From: UMGS1590 sp963558655
GTDB taxonomy: Bacteria > Bacillota > Peptococcia > Peptococcales > Peptococcaceae
Direction: 5' to 3'
Length of the DNA: 64,000 nucleotides
NCBI GenBank assembly: GCA_963558655.1
Contig: CAUWHJ010000007.1
Span: 43,258-107,257 of the forward strand
Made by a program: the position numbers and the translations under genes. Below the pieces are notes generated by a model that saw nothing but the letters and a program-made list of their open reading frames with translations, ran no database searches and was not told the DNA's origin. Shown piece by piece: positions 25,131 through 33,300 of this stretch (positions are counted from its first letter, which is position 1; the number at the start of each line of letters is the position of its first letter).

Positions 25131-25994
25131 ATGACGCTTCTCTCTCTGCGTGACCACCCCGAATGGGCAGAGCGCGCCGCCACCTGGTTCCATGAAAAAT
25201 GGCAGGTGCCCCGCGAAGTTTACGCCGAAAGCATTGCCCTCGCTATCGCTGGTGACACACCTTGGCCAGCATGGTACCTTATCCTGGACGGCGAATACAT
25301 CATCGCAGGTTGTGGCATCGCAGAAGATTTTCATGACCGTCCCGATCTCATGCCCAACCTCGTTGCCCTCTATGTAGAACCAGCGCACCGCTGCCAGGGC
25401 ATGGCCGGCCGCCTGCTCGCCCACGCCTGTACAGATATGCACGCCCGCGGCATCTCCACGCTCTACCTCATCACCGAACACACCTGCTTCTATGAACGCT
25501 ACGGCTGGCAGTTTCTCACCACAGTGCACGACGACGAAGGCGCGCCCATTCGTATGTACCAAAAAGAAACACAGCCCTTCGACCGCAACGACGCCACCCT
25601 GTCGCCCACCCTTGCCCAGATTGACAGCTTTCTTGCCACACCGCTGTGGTATCGCTTTCGTACCTGGCTTGTCAGCACCTATCCCGTGAAACCGGTGTTC
25701 GCCTTTAGCAAATGCAGTTTGGCGTATGGCTGGAACATCAAATTCAAAAAAGGCCGCAAAACCCTTTGCACCGTCTATCTGCAAGACAACGGCTTCACCG
25801 TGATGGTCGTTGTTGCCAACAAACAAGCGCCGCTTGTTGAAGAGGCGCTGCCCACCTTCTGCGAAGCAGTACGCAACACCTACAACACCACAACAGAAGG
25901 CAATGGCCAGCGCTGGCTCATGCTGAACGTTACCGACCCCGCCATTCTTGACGATCTCGCCACCCTTCTCGCCATTCGCGCGGCCACCATGTAA
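25131..25994 (+). CDS. GNAT family N-acetyltransferase with C-terminal extension
   Basis: A 287-residue protein. Residues ~1-145 form a GNAT domain with the acetyl-CoA loop VEPAHRCQGMAGRLLAHACTDMHARGISTLYLIT and the final FYERYGWQFL element. Residues ~150-287 are an extra domain without a motif I recognise (KPVFAFSKCSLAYGWNIKFKKGRKTLCTVYLQDNGFTVMVVVA), possibly a DUF3788-like module. AGGAGG precedes the ATG. Substrate unknown. Confidence 0.85.
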   Translation: MTLLSLRDHPEWAERAATWFHEKWQVPREVYAESIALAIAGDTPWPAWYLILDGEYIIAGCGIAEDFHDRPDLMPNLVALYVEPAHRCQGMAGRLLAHACTDMHARGISTLYLITEHTCFYERYGWQFLTTVHDDEGAPIRMYQKETQPFDRNDATLSPTLAQIDSFLATPLWYRFRTWLVSTYPVKPVFAFSKCSLAYGWNIKFKKGRKTLCTVYLQDNGFTVMVVVANKQAPLVEEALPTFCEAVRNTYNTTTEGNGQRWLMLNVTDPAILDDLATLLAIRAATM

Positions 25995-26019
25995 GCCCCT
26001 CTTTTCAAACAAAGGCAAG

Positions 26020-26032
26020 CGGTGTATCATAA
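26020..26032 (+). promoter_or_regulatory. Probable -10 region of the yjdF promoter
   Basis: GTGTATCAT at about 26024-26032 with a TTTCAA 16 bases further upstream would start the yjdF leader near 26038. Confidence 0.4.
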
Positions 26033-26044
26033 AACCAGCAGCAA

Positions 26045-26190
26045 ATGCTGCGGCAAAGATAAAAACGCACCGCGCATGCTATGCGCCAGAGCCGGAAGGT
26101 AGCCCGGCCGTCTCGCCTGTGCGAGGTAAGTAACCTGCCCCTCCTTGGGTTGTCCCTTCTTTGCCCATTCTTTTCATAAAGGAGGGACCA
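26045..26190 (+). ncRNA. yjdF riboswitch (azaaromatic-sensing leader)
   Basis: The leader of the YjdF gene is highly structured: hairpins GCAGC-AAAT-GCTGC, GCGCAT-GCT-ATGCGC, GCCGG-AAGGTAGC-CCGGC and CTCGC-CTGT-GCGAG follow one another, then CCCCTCCTT at 26137-26145. That last element can pair with AAGGAGGG at the yjdF ribosome site (about 26179), so ligand-free folding could block translation. Position, gene association and the GCCGGAAGGTAGC segment fit the yjdF motif, known to bind azaaromatic compounds. I did not run a covariance model. Confidence 0.8.
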
Positions 26191-26192
26191 CC

Positions 26193-26612
26193 ATGGAACA
26201 GACCGCGCTAACACTCACGGTGTATTTTGAAGAACCGTTTTGGGTCGGTGTGTTCGAGCGCACGGAGGGCAACAACCTCTCTGTCTGCAAGTGCACCTTC
26301 GGCGCCGAACCCAAAGACACTGAGATTCTCGCACTCGTGCAAAAGCATTTTCGCCGCCTCACCTTTGGCCCGATTGTCGCCGCGGACATACCTCGTCCAG
26401 TACACGTCAACCCCAAACGTCGCCAGCGCGAAGTGGCAAAAACCTTAGCCGCACATGGCACCAGCACCAAAGCACAACAAGCACTCGCTTTGGAACGCGA
26501 AGCCTTAAAAACCGCGCGCCAAAAAGCACACCGCCAGGCAAAACAGCTCGATGCAGCCGCACGCTATGCGAAAAAATGCGCCAAACGAAAAAACAAACAC
26601 CGCGGACACTGA
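26193..26612 (+). CDS. yjdF: YjdF family protein (DUF2992)
   Basis: A 139-residue protein: an N-terminal beta-rich part (LTLTVYFEEPFWVGVFERTEGNNLSVCKCTFGAEPKDTEI, VHVNPKRRQREVAKT), then GTSTKAQQALALEREALKTARQKAHRQAKQLD and a very basic KKCAKRKNKHRGH tail. This matches the YjdF family. Its biochemical role is not established, but its riboswitch suggests a response to toxic aromatic compounds. The ATG at 26193 follows AAAGGAGGG, which the leader can sequester. It is a single-gene unit. Confidence 0.93.
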   Translation: MEQTALTLTVYFEEPFWVGVFERTEGNNLSVCKCTFGAEPKDTEILALVQKHFRRLTFGPIVAADIPRPVHVNPKRRQREVAKTLAAHGTSTKAQQALALEREALKTARQKAHRQAKQLDAAARYAKKCAKRKNKHRGH

Positions 26613-26618
26613 ACCGCC

Positions 26619-26648
26619 AGCAGCAAGCATCACGCTTGCTGCTTTTTT
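26619..26648 (+). terminator. Intrinsic terminator of yjdF
   Basis: AGCAGCAAGC and GCTTGCTGCT pair around a five-base loop, then TTTTTATTTT. Confidence 0.9.
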
Positions 26649-26659
26649 ATTTTGTGCAC

Positions 26660-26684
26660 AAAAAAAAAGCAGCATGAAGCTGCT
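26660..26684 (-). terminator. Intrinsic terminator of the GtrII-like gene
   Basis: On the minus strand AGCAGC-TTCAT-GCTGCT is followed by nine T residues. Confidence 0.8.
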
Positions 26685-26697
26685 GTTACAGATTTCT

Positions 26698-28287
26698 TTA
26701 ACTGAGCTTAACGACCATATAGCCGTCAATGGCTTGGATACTGCCGTCCGCCGGATACAGTGGCATGGCAAGAACGTCCGAACGCTGTGCAAAGCTGCTT
26801 GCAACGGCTGCTTTTTCTTCGTCGGCAGAGTTGACAAGGCACACATCGCCGGGATACGCCATATAATATTGCAGAAATTCGCCGTAGCTGTATTGCGCAC
26901 GAATCTGCGCCACATTCAGCGCCCCAACCAGCCAGATGTCCTCCATCTCCGGCGCCGTCAAAAGCGATTCGTCCACCTTCGAAGCCCCAACAAGCACCAG
27001 CGGCATACCCACTTGATACCCCGGCGCCTGCTCAACAGCGCTGAGCAACCGATTAGAATAGGCGGTGATTTCCTGTTTGCTGACGTCCATTTTCTGGTAG
27101 ATTTTATTGTCAAAAACAATGTACGAATACGCCGTGAGCGCCATCACACCGAGAATCACCCAGCTGAGTGCGGCGTTCACCAGCTGGCGTGCGCCGCCCA
27201 TCTCAGCCGCCTGCATGCTCACAACATCTACCAGCGCCACAGGCAGCACGAGCATAAAAGCCGCCCCGTAGATCATAAGCTGATGCACAGACCCCCCAGC
27301 CACCATGATGTGAATGAGGTTGCCTGCCAAAGGATAAACCACCAACAGTGCCAGCGCCAACACGCCACGCAACACACCCACACGGCGCCGCACCACAAGC
27401 GTAAGAAACAGCACCACCGCCAGAAGCATCGCCAGCGGAATGAGCACATTCAGAAAATCAAAATAAAAGCCGTTGGTGTTGTCCCAGAAAATGCCCGCAT
27501 ATTCTTTATAGCACTTCACGATGAGCGCAGGCAATTCGCTAAGCGAAAGATGCCCCATCTCCGAAATGCCCATATAATCCGTCAGCCCCACATTGCGTGT
27601 GGCAAAATGCGCTGCCGCCATGTAAACAAGCAGGCTTAACACCAAAGCGCCCAGCATTTTCACGCCTTTGAGAATGAGCTGAGCAAAGCTCTCTTTGGCG
27701 TCCAGCGCATCAAAGAGCAACGCCCCCACCATGAGCACCGTAGCCACAGAAAAGTAGCTCTGATAAATGCCCATCGAAAAAATCAGCGCAATAGCGCCAA
27801 GCGGCAGCCCCATCACAGGCATGCGCCACACCGCATAAGCCGCAAAAGCAGCCAGCATCGCAGCAAAGAAATAGGCATCAGCCGTGAACATATAAGTAAA
27901 CGTCGCCGTCACCGAAGGAAACGCCGCCAAAATGGCAGCCACAATCAAGCACCCCAAGCGGCTGCGAACACGCAGCAGACACACCGCAAAACATACCGTC
28001 ACCGCCAAACAAAGCAAACTCAATACACCAATCAGCCAAGGCATACTAAAGCCGCCATCCCACTGCAGCACCACCGGCAAAAACCAGCGTCCCGACAACG
28101 CACCATAGTCGCATTGAAAAAGATGGTAAATATCATCGTGGTTGACCAGGTCGTTGGTAAACGCGTAGAGATGCGCCACCAACCCCATCAACAATGTCAT
28201 CGCAAACGTCCAGCGGATATACCCCGGCACCTTTTGCCAAAGGCGCTCGAAAACAGCGTTCGGCGCATAGGATCGTGGAGAACTCAT
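26698..28287 (-). CDS. GtrII-like glucosyltransferase-domain membrane protein
   Basis: A 529-residue polytopic protein with about ten to twelve membrane segments. After the first segment comes a long loop NDLVNHDDIYHLFQCDYGALSGRWFLPVVLQWDGGFSMPW, which carries the acidic residues and GRW motif typical of the GtrII / Glucos_trans_II family of polyprenyl-phosphoglucose-dependent transferases. The C-terminal ~100 residues are soluble and extracytoplasmic (VDESLLTAPEMEDIWLVGALNVAQ). It probably decorates an envelope glycan or O-antigen-like polymer. The start at 28287 follows AAAGGAG. Confidence 0.8.
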   Translation of the reverse strand: MSSPRSYAPNAVFERLWQKVPGYIRWTFAMTLLMGLVAHLYAFTNDLVNHDDIYHLFQCDYGALSGRWFLPVVLQWDGGFSMPWLIGVLSLLCLAVTVCFAVCLLRVRSRLGCLIVAAILAAFPSVTATFTYMFTADAYFFAAMLAAFAAYAVWRMPVMGLPLGAIALIFSMGIYQSYFSVATVLMVGALLFDALDAKESFAQLILKGVKMLGALVLSLLVYMAAAHFATRNVGLTDYMGISEMGHLSLSELPALIVKCYKEYAGIFWDNTNGFYFDFLNVLIPLAMLLAVVLFLTLVVRRRVGVLRGVLALALLVVYPLAGNLIHIMVAGGSVHQLMIYGAAFMLVLPVALVDVVSMQAAEMGGARQLVNAALSWVILGVMALTAYSYIVFDNKIYQKMDVSKQEITAYSNRLLSAVEQAPGYQVGMPLVLVGASKVDESLLTAPEMEDIWLVGALNVAQIRAQYSYGEFLQYYMAYPGDVCLVNSADEEKAAVASSFAQRSDVLAMPLYPADGSIQAIDGYMVVKLS

Positions 28288-28395
28288 GCACGCACTCCTT
28301 TCCGAATCAATGTGCTTCCATGATACCATGCAAGCCCCGCCCTGTCCAGCAGCGCACACGAAAAACGCCCCGCTCAGGCGAGCAGGGCGCAAAGG

Positions 28396-28980
28396 TTACA
28401 CACGTTGGCGGAAAAGACCATGATGGTTGCAATACCAATACAGCCAACCGTGGCCACGACGGAAAAACCGCGCTTCAGCGTTGCCTTCCGGATAAAGCTT
28501 CACCATCTCAAAACGGCTGCCGGTGCAATAAGCAATAAAAGAAATGTGGTGGCTTTTCGTCATCGCATGATCCAGCGACACATAGTATTCATACTCAATC
28601 TCCTCCACATTCGCCGCGTGGGCTGGGTCGGTTTCCTCCACCTCCAACGGTGGCAGCGTCACCCCGCAGCAAGACACCATCGCCGAGCCTGTCGCCTGCA
28701 ACACATTGCCGCAGATCGGGCAAACATAGAGGTTTGCTTTCAGCATATTCGCCGCGCGGTTGGTATTGATAATCTGCTCGCCAGCCAAAAGTTCCGCCAC
28801 CGAAACCTGCAACGCCTTCGCAAGCGGCTCCAACAGCGCAATACTTGGCAAACCACGGTCGTTTTCCCACTTAGAAATGGTCTTATCGCTCACAAACAGC
28901 ATCTCCGCCAGCTGCGTCTGTGTCAAATTCTGACGTTCCCGCAACGTCTTAATCGTTTGGCCTGTTACATAATGATTCAT
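28396..28980 (-). CDS. XRE regulator fused to a desulfoferrodoxin-type superoxide reductase domain
   Basis: A 194-residue fusion. Residues 8-65 are an XRE HTH (IKTLRERQNLTQTQLAEMLFVSDKTISKWENDRGLPSIALLEPLAKAL). Residues 84-111 hold four cysteines, CPIC (87/90) and CC (104/105), matching the Cys4 iron centre of desulfoferrodoxin. Residues 135-194 resemble the superoxide reductase domain: HHISFIAYCTG, then the C-N-x-H active-site signature in YWYCNHHGLF (C184, H187). It may sense superoxide or iron through the metal sites and regulate DNA. GGAG precedes the ATG. Target unknown. Confidence 0.88.
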   Translation of the reverse strand: MNHYVTGQTIKTLRERQNLTQTQLAEMLFVSDKTISKWENDRGLPSIALLEPLAKALQVSVAELLAGEQIINTNRAANMLKANLYVCPICGNVLQATGSAMVSCCGVTLPPLEVEETDPAHAANVEEIEYEYYVSLDHAMTKSHHISFIAYCTGSRFEMVKLYPEGNAEARFFRRGHGWLYWYCNHHGLFRQRV

Positions 28981-29151
28981 GAATGTTCTCCTTTTCCTGT
29001 CATTCGGCACTGTCGCCGTATCGTTCTTTCTTAGCATACCAGCCCCCGCCGCCACAGACAACCTACGCTCAGTAGAGTTCCGCACCAACCACCGCCCAAA
29101 CAGTATGCTAGAATGAGAGCACTTTTTATTTTCCTGAAAGGAGTCCTTTTT

Positions 29152-29994
29152 ATGACAACCACCATCACACCCGACATGCTCTGCCACTTCGCCCGCCATC
29201 TCAAAGACGAAGAACGCAGCAGCGGCACCTGGGAAAAATACCTGCGCGATGTGCGCCGCTTTGCACGCTGGCTGGGCGAACGCCCTCTCTCACGCGAACA
29301 CGCAAGCGACTGGAAACTGCACCTGCTCGAAAAAGGCTACGCCCCCACCACCGTCAACTCCATGCTGGCAGCGCTCAACACCTTTCTTGCCTTCATCGGC
29401 AAAGCCGACTACCGCACCCGCCTGCTGCGTGTGCAGCGGCGGCTCTTTCGCGATGAAAGCAAAGCCCTCTCCCGACCAGAATACGAACAACTGCTCGCCA
29501 CTGCCCACGCCTGCGGCAAAGAACGCCTGGCGCTCGTCATAGAAACCCTCTGCGCCACCGGCATTCGTGTGTCCGAACTACGCTACATCACCGTAGAAGC
29601 CCTCAGGGCCCGCCGTGCCGACATCTCCCTCAAAGGCAAAATCCGCACTATTCTCCTGCCCGGCAAACTCTGCCGCAAATTGCAAAAATACGCCCGAAAA
29701 CAAAAAACCGCCTCCGGTGTGCTCTTTCGCACCAGAAGCGGTCGTGCGCTCTCTCGCAAACAAATTTGGGCGGAAATGAAAGCCCTTGCCAAAAAAGCCG
29801 GCATTGCGCCCTCCAAAGTCTTTCCTCACAACCTGCGCCATCTCTTTGCGCGCTGCTTTTACCGCACCTATCACGACGTCGTCAAACTCGCCGACCTTCT
29901 TGGGCACAGCTCCATCGAAACCACACGCCTCTACCTGCTCGCCACCGGCGCCGAACACCAGCGGCAAATCGAACGCCTGCGCCTGATTCATTAG
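29152..29994 (+). CDS. Tyrosine recombinase, likely DNA invertase for the adjacent segment
   Basis: A 280-residue XerC/D-type recombinase: N-terminal SAM-like core-binding domain (FARHLKDEERSSGTWEKYLRDVRRFARWLGE; TVNSMLAALNTFLAFIG) and a catalytic domain with R139 (TGIRVSELR), a beta-hairpin Lys near 161-163 (LKGKIRTI), H226 and R229 (HNLRHLFA), H252 (LGHSSIETT) and nucleophile Y261 (RLYLL). All residues of the R-K-H-R-H-Y set are present. GGAGTCC precedes the ATG at 29152. No phage or integrative-element gene is adjacent; its stop codon overlaps the left inverted repeat of the segment upstream of the surface protein. Confidence 0.92.
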   Translation: MTTTITPDMLCHFARHLKDEERSSGTWEKYLRDVRRFARWLGERPLSREHASDWKLHLLEKGYAPTTVNSMLAALNTFLAFIGKADYRTRLLRVQRRLFRDESKALSRPEYEQLLATAHACGKERLALVIETLCATGIRVSELRYITVEALRARRADISLKGKIRTILLPGKLCRKLQKYARKQKTASGVLFRTRSGRALSRKQIWAEMKALAKKAGIAPSKVFPHNLRHLFARCFYRTYHDVVKLADLLGHSSIETTRLYLLATGAEHQRQIERLRLIH

Positions 29995-30011
29995 ACAAAA
30001 ACAGCCTTTTG
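29993..30011 (+). repeat. Left inverted repeat of invertible segment (IRL)
   Basis: AGACAAAAACAGCCTTTTG, 19 bases, is the exact reverse complement of 30225-30243. It starts on the second base of the recombinase stop codon, so inversion leaves the recombinase reading frame and stop unchanged. Confidence 0.92.
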
Positions 30012-30047
30012 GGAATAACAGCCACTGTGAGAATAACGGATAGGGTT

Positions 30048-30077
30048 ATCATATCATAAGGCTGGACGATGCTTCAA
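30048..30077 (-). promoter_or_regulatory. Promoter inside the invertible segment, facing the recombinase gene
   Basis: On the minus strand TTGAAG (30077-30072) and TATGAT (30053-30048) are 18 bases apart, and the -10 is extended by TGA. In this orientation it transcribes through IRL and antisense into the 3' end of the recombinase gene. Confidence 0.65.
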
Positions 30078-30096
30078 GATTGGAACATAAAAATCC

Positions 30097-30158
30097 GCAT
30101 GAGAAACAGACCGAACGATGAAAAATTTTCGTTTCGGTCTATTTCTCATGCTTTTTTT
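30097..30158 (+). terminator. Long terminator hairpin within the invertible segment
   Basis: GCATGAGAAACAGACCGAA (30097-30115) pairs with the complementary arm ending at 30151 with one mismatch, followed by T7. It blocks read-through from the recombinase gene toward the surface protein in this orientation. Confidence 0.9.
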
Positions 30159-30224
30159 GTGGTTTTAGACGACGGACGATGAGCGGGCGCCGTTCGCCAA
30201 TAAAAAATCGTACAGCGTTTGCCA

Positions 30225-30243
30225 CAAAAGGCTGTTTTTGTCT
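30225..30243 (-). repeat. Right inverted repeat of invertible segment (IRR)
   Basis: Plus strand CAAAAGGCTGTTTTTGTCT, the exact reverse complement of 29993-30011. It lies 126 bases before the surface-protein ATG. Confidence 0.92.
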
Positions 30244-30368
30244 TAAAAGTTTTAGCAAAGGGAGGCGGTTTGGACAGAGAACACAACAAGGGATGGGACA
30301 CCAGCCAGCGGGCAGCGGCGCACAGCGAGAACGGAGAAATTTCAAAAAAACAGGAGGTACTAACAACA

Positions 30369-33300
30369 ATGCGAAGAAAACTATTAGCATGGCTGCTGAT
30401 TGTTTGCATGATGGTTGGGCTGATGCCAGCCACCGCATTCTCCGCGCTGGCGGCAGAAGAACCGGCGGCATCTAACACACCGGTGGTCACCCTCGGCGAC
30501 GCCGTTTGGACAACAGACGAAGCCGCGAAAACGTTCACCTATCCCAATGCCACCGTGGATTACACTGGCGATATCTATCTGCTCACGGTAACGTCCAACA
30601 AGCCAAACACCGTGCCAAAAACCATCACGGTGGACGGCAACACAGAAACGTCCTACCTTTCCGACTTGAAAGGGCAGTCGGCAACCTGGCTTTACACAAC
30701 GCCAAAAAGTGCGGCTGAGGTGCAAAAACGCATCCGTGCCCTGAACCTCACCTGGGCAGATGGTATGCAGGTTGAAGTGACCGTGGACGGCAATAAGCTG
30801 GTAGGCTTTGACAACATCCAGGACAGCAACGCAAAAATGACCAAGTTTGGCGACCATTACTATATGTATGTGCCATACAATGGCACAGAGATGAGCAGTT
30901 GGGAAGCACGCACATGGAATAAAGCCTACAACCGTGCAAAAGGGTACGTCCTTGGCGGGATGCAGGGCTACCTTACAGCCATTACATCAAAAGATGAATT
31001 CAACCACCTTAGAAGTGTTCTTGGCACAGGCGATGCATGGTGCGGCGGCACAGCCATTACGACAGAATCCAGCGGCGCCGTTATGAACGACCCTAAGCAA
31101 ATCACTGATGAACAGGCAGCAAGCTTTTATTATCGACAAATAGGTGGTAAGACATTACCGGCTGCAACAGGAGATCCAGATACGTACTATTATTGGGCGT
31201 GCGGTCCGGAACATGGGTCAACTGTCATAACAAATATTTCGGACATTTGTGACTTTGACCAAGGACCAACTTCTGTACCACAAGATGCGCCAAATCCGAT
31301 TGACGGAGCTAATAAGAATCTTTGGCACGATTTCGGAGTCTACAAGATTGTTGAAAACACCTGTGAAATTCGTTTGAGCGGCGAGGGAGAAACGGCATCG
31401 GCTGTTATCAATGATATTGCTGTCAATTATGGGACAGGCTATGACGACCATGCGCCTATGCTGGGCTTCTTCGTTGAATTTGGCGGCTATGCAGAAGGAG
31501 AAGACCCTGGTAAAAAGAATGACGCACTGGTGACAAGCGATACCAGCGATCAGAAGCCAGACGATGTAGAAGCATCCATCACCACTGCGGACGAAAAGGG
31601 TCTCTACACCAGCGTCGAGAAAGGTCTCGTTGCTCTGCAAGGAAAGCCAGCAGGCTCCACCCTCCAACTGGAAAAAGCCGATGTAACGGCGACAACAGCG
31701 CCTCAAACCCTCAAAGCTGGGTACAGCGTGAAGAGTTTTGACCAGAACACCACCTGGACAGCGAACGGCGAAGATGCTACCGTGAGCGTTGCTGCAAACG
31801 GCGGTATGACGCTGAACACCGGTGCGCTGGATGTAACCGTGGCAGAAGGCGGCACGGCAAGCACCATCGTGGACGGCTATGCAGTGAGCGGCACGGCGAA
31901 CCACAAGGTAACGCAGAGCGATGCCGCAAGCCCATTTGAGGGCGGTGCCAGCATCACAGCGACTGCTGCGGAACAAACGCTCTCCGCTCAGAAAGACGGC
32001 AAGAGCTACACCTACGAGTCCACGGAAGCAAACCAACCTTTCTATCTGGGTGAATTCAGCGTTAAGCTGAACCCTGAGAACGGTTCCCACGCCACGCTAA
32101 CCCCACGCAGCACCGAAGGCGAACCGCAAAACCCATACTACCTGAACGACTACACCTTCACCGTCACGCCGGAGGATAACTACGAGCTGAATGGTAACGC
32201 CATGAAGGTGAAGATGGGCGACGAGGTCCTCGGCGATGGCGAATACACCTTGACAAAAGCTGGCGATACCGCCTATGAAATCACCGTGCCAAAGGTGACG
32301 GGCAACCTTGTGGTGGATTTGACCTATGACGAGAACACACCAAACGAAGACCGCCCTGTGGTGCGCCAGATGACGGAAATCACCGTAAAAGGGCTTGAAG
32401 GCGGCACCTACACCGCTACCTCGGCAGACGATGGCAACCAAACCATCTACAAGCCAGATGAAAACGACGTGATTAAAGTGCCTCGCAACGCTGAAACCAA
32501 ATTGGTGTTCACCCCAAGCGGTGACAACAAGCAGGAATTTGCGTTGCTCACCTCGTTGAAGGGCGAAGACAATGCTGAACTCTTTGATGGTATGAAGGAC
32601 AGCTTCAACTGGGACGCTTACAGCTACACCTACACCTATGAGCCAAGTGATGAAAAAGACAGCTTCACCGCCGTCTACACACCGGCGCATCTGGTGGATG
32701 CAGCTGTTACCAACGGCAATGCTACCTTTGAGACAAACACCGTGCTGGAAAGCAAAGGCGAAGGCACAGGCGAAGAGCCAACCAACAGCTGGACAGGCCA
32801 AGCCCTTGTAGCGAATAACGCCGAAGCCAAACTCACTTTCACCACCGATGCGAAAAACGTCTACCATCGTGCGTGGATTGTGGACGGCGAAAACAAAACC
32901 CCTGTCGAAGATTTTGACGGACAGTCCTACACCTTCCCTGCGAGCGAAAGCTACACCAAGCTCGACGTGGAATTCCACCCAGGCTGGACGATTACTGTCA
33001 ACACCAAGAATACGGAGCTGGATACCACAGAAGGTGACTGGCAGGGCACAGACGATGCTCACACCTTGTTGGTAGGTCCAGATAGCGACCTGACCCTGCG
33101 TTTTACACCGAACGAGAAAAAGACTTTGCAATCCGTAACATTGGACGACAAAGAAATTGCACTCGATACGTTAGAACGTGACGGCGATGCGTACCTCTAT
33201 ACGCTGGAAAAAATTGACGCAAACAAGACCTTTGAGATTAAGAGCGACAGTAAGTACACTGTTCTTTTCTACACCGATTCAAGTTTTGAACACCAAATCG

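Larger units (their letters stand above)
29993..30243. other. Candidate invertible promoter segment (phase-variation switch)
   Basis: A 251-base segment bounded by perfect 19-base inverted repeats, between a tyrosine recombinase and a giant surface-protein gene. Inside are a promoter on the minus strand (30077-30048) pointing away from the surface gene and a strong hairpin terminator close to the centre acting in the plus direction. I see no convincing plus-strand promoter in the segment or between its right end and the surface-protein ATG. Inversion would place the promoter about 175 bases upstream of that ATG. The sequenced orientation therefore looks OFF. Confidence 0.75.

Noticed and set aside
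26090..26125. Resemblance to the apical loop of SRP RNA (CAGAGCCGGAAGGTAGC)
   Set aside because: The flanks do not pair as a long SRP hairpin; the segment fits the yjdF leader and sits before yjdF.
30097..30151. The long hairpin itself as the invertible repeat pair
   Set aside because: Its arms are separated by only about 15 bases, too short to invert; it behaves as a terminator, and the true 19-bp pair lies outside it.
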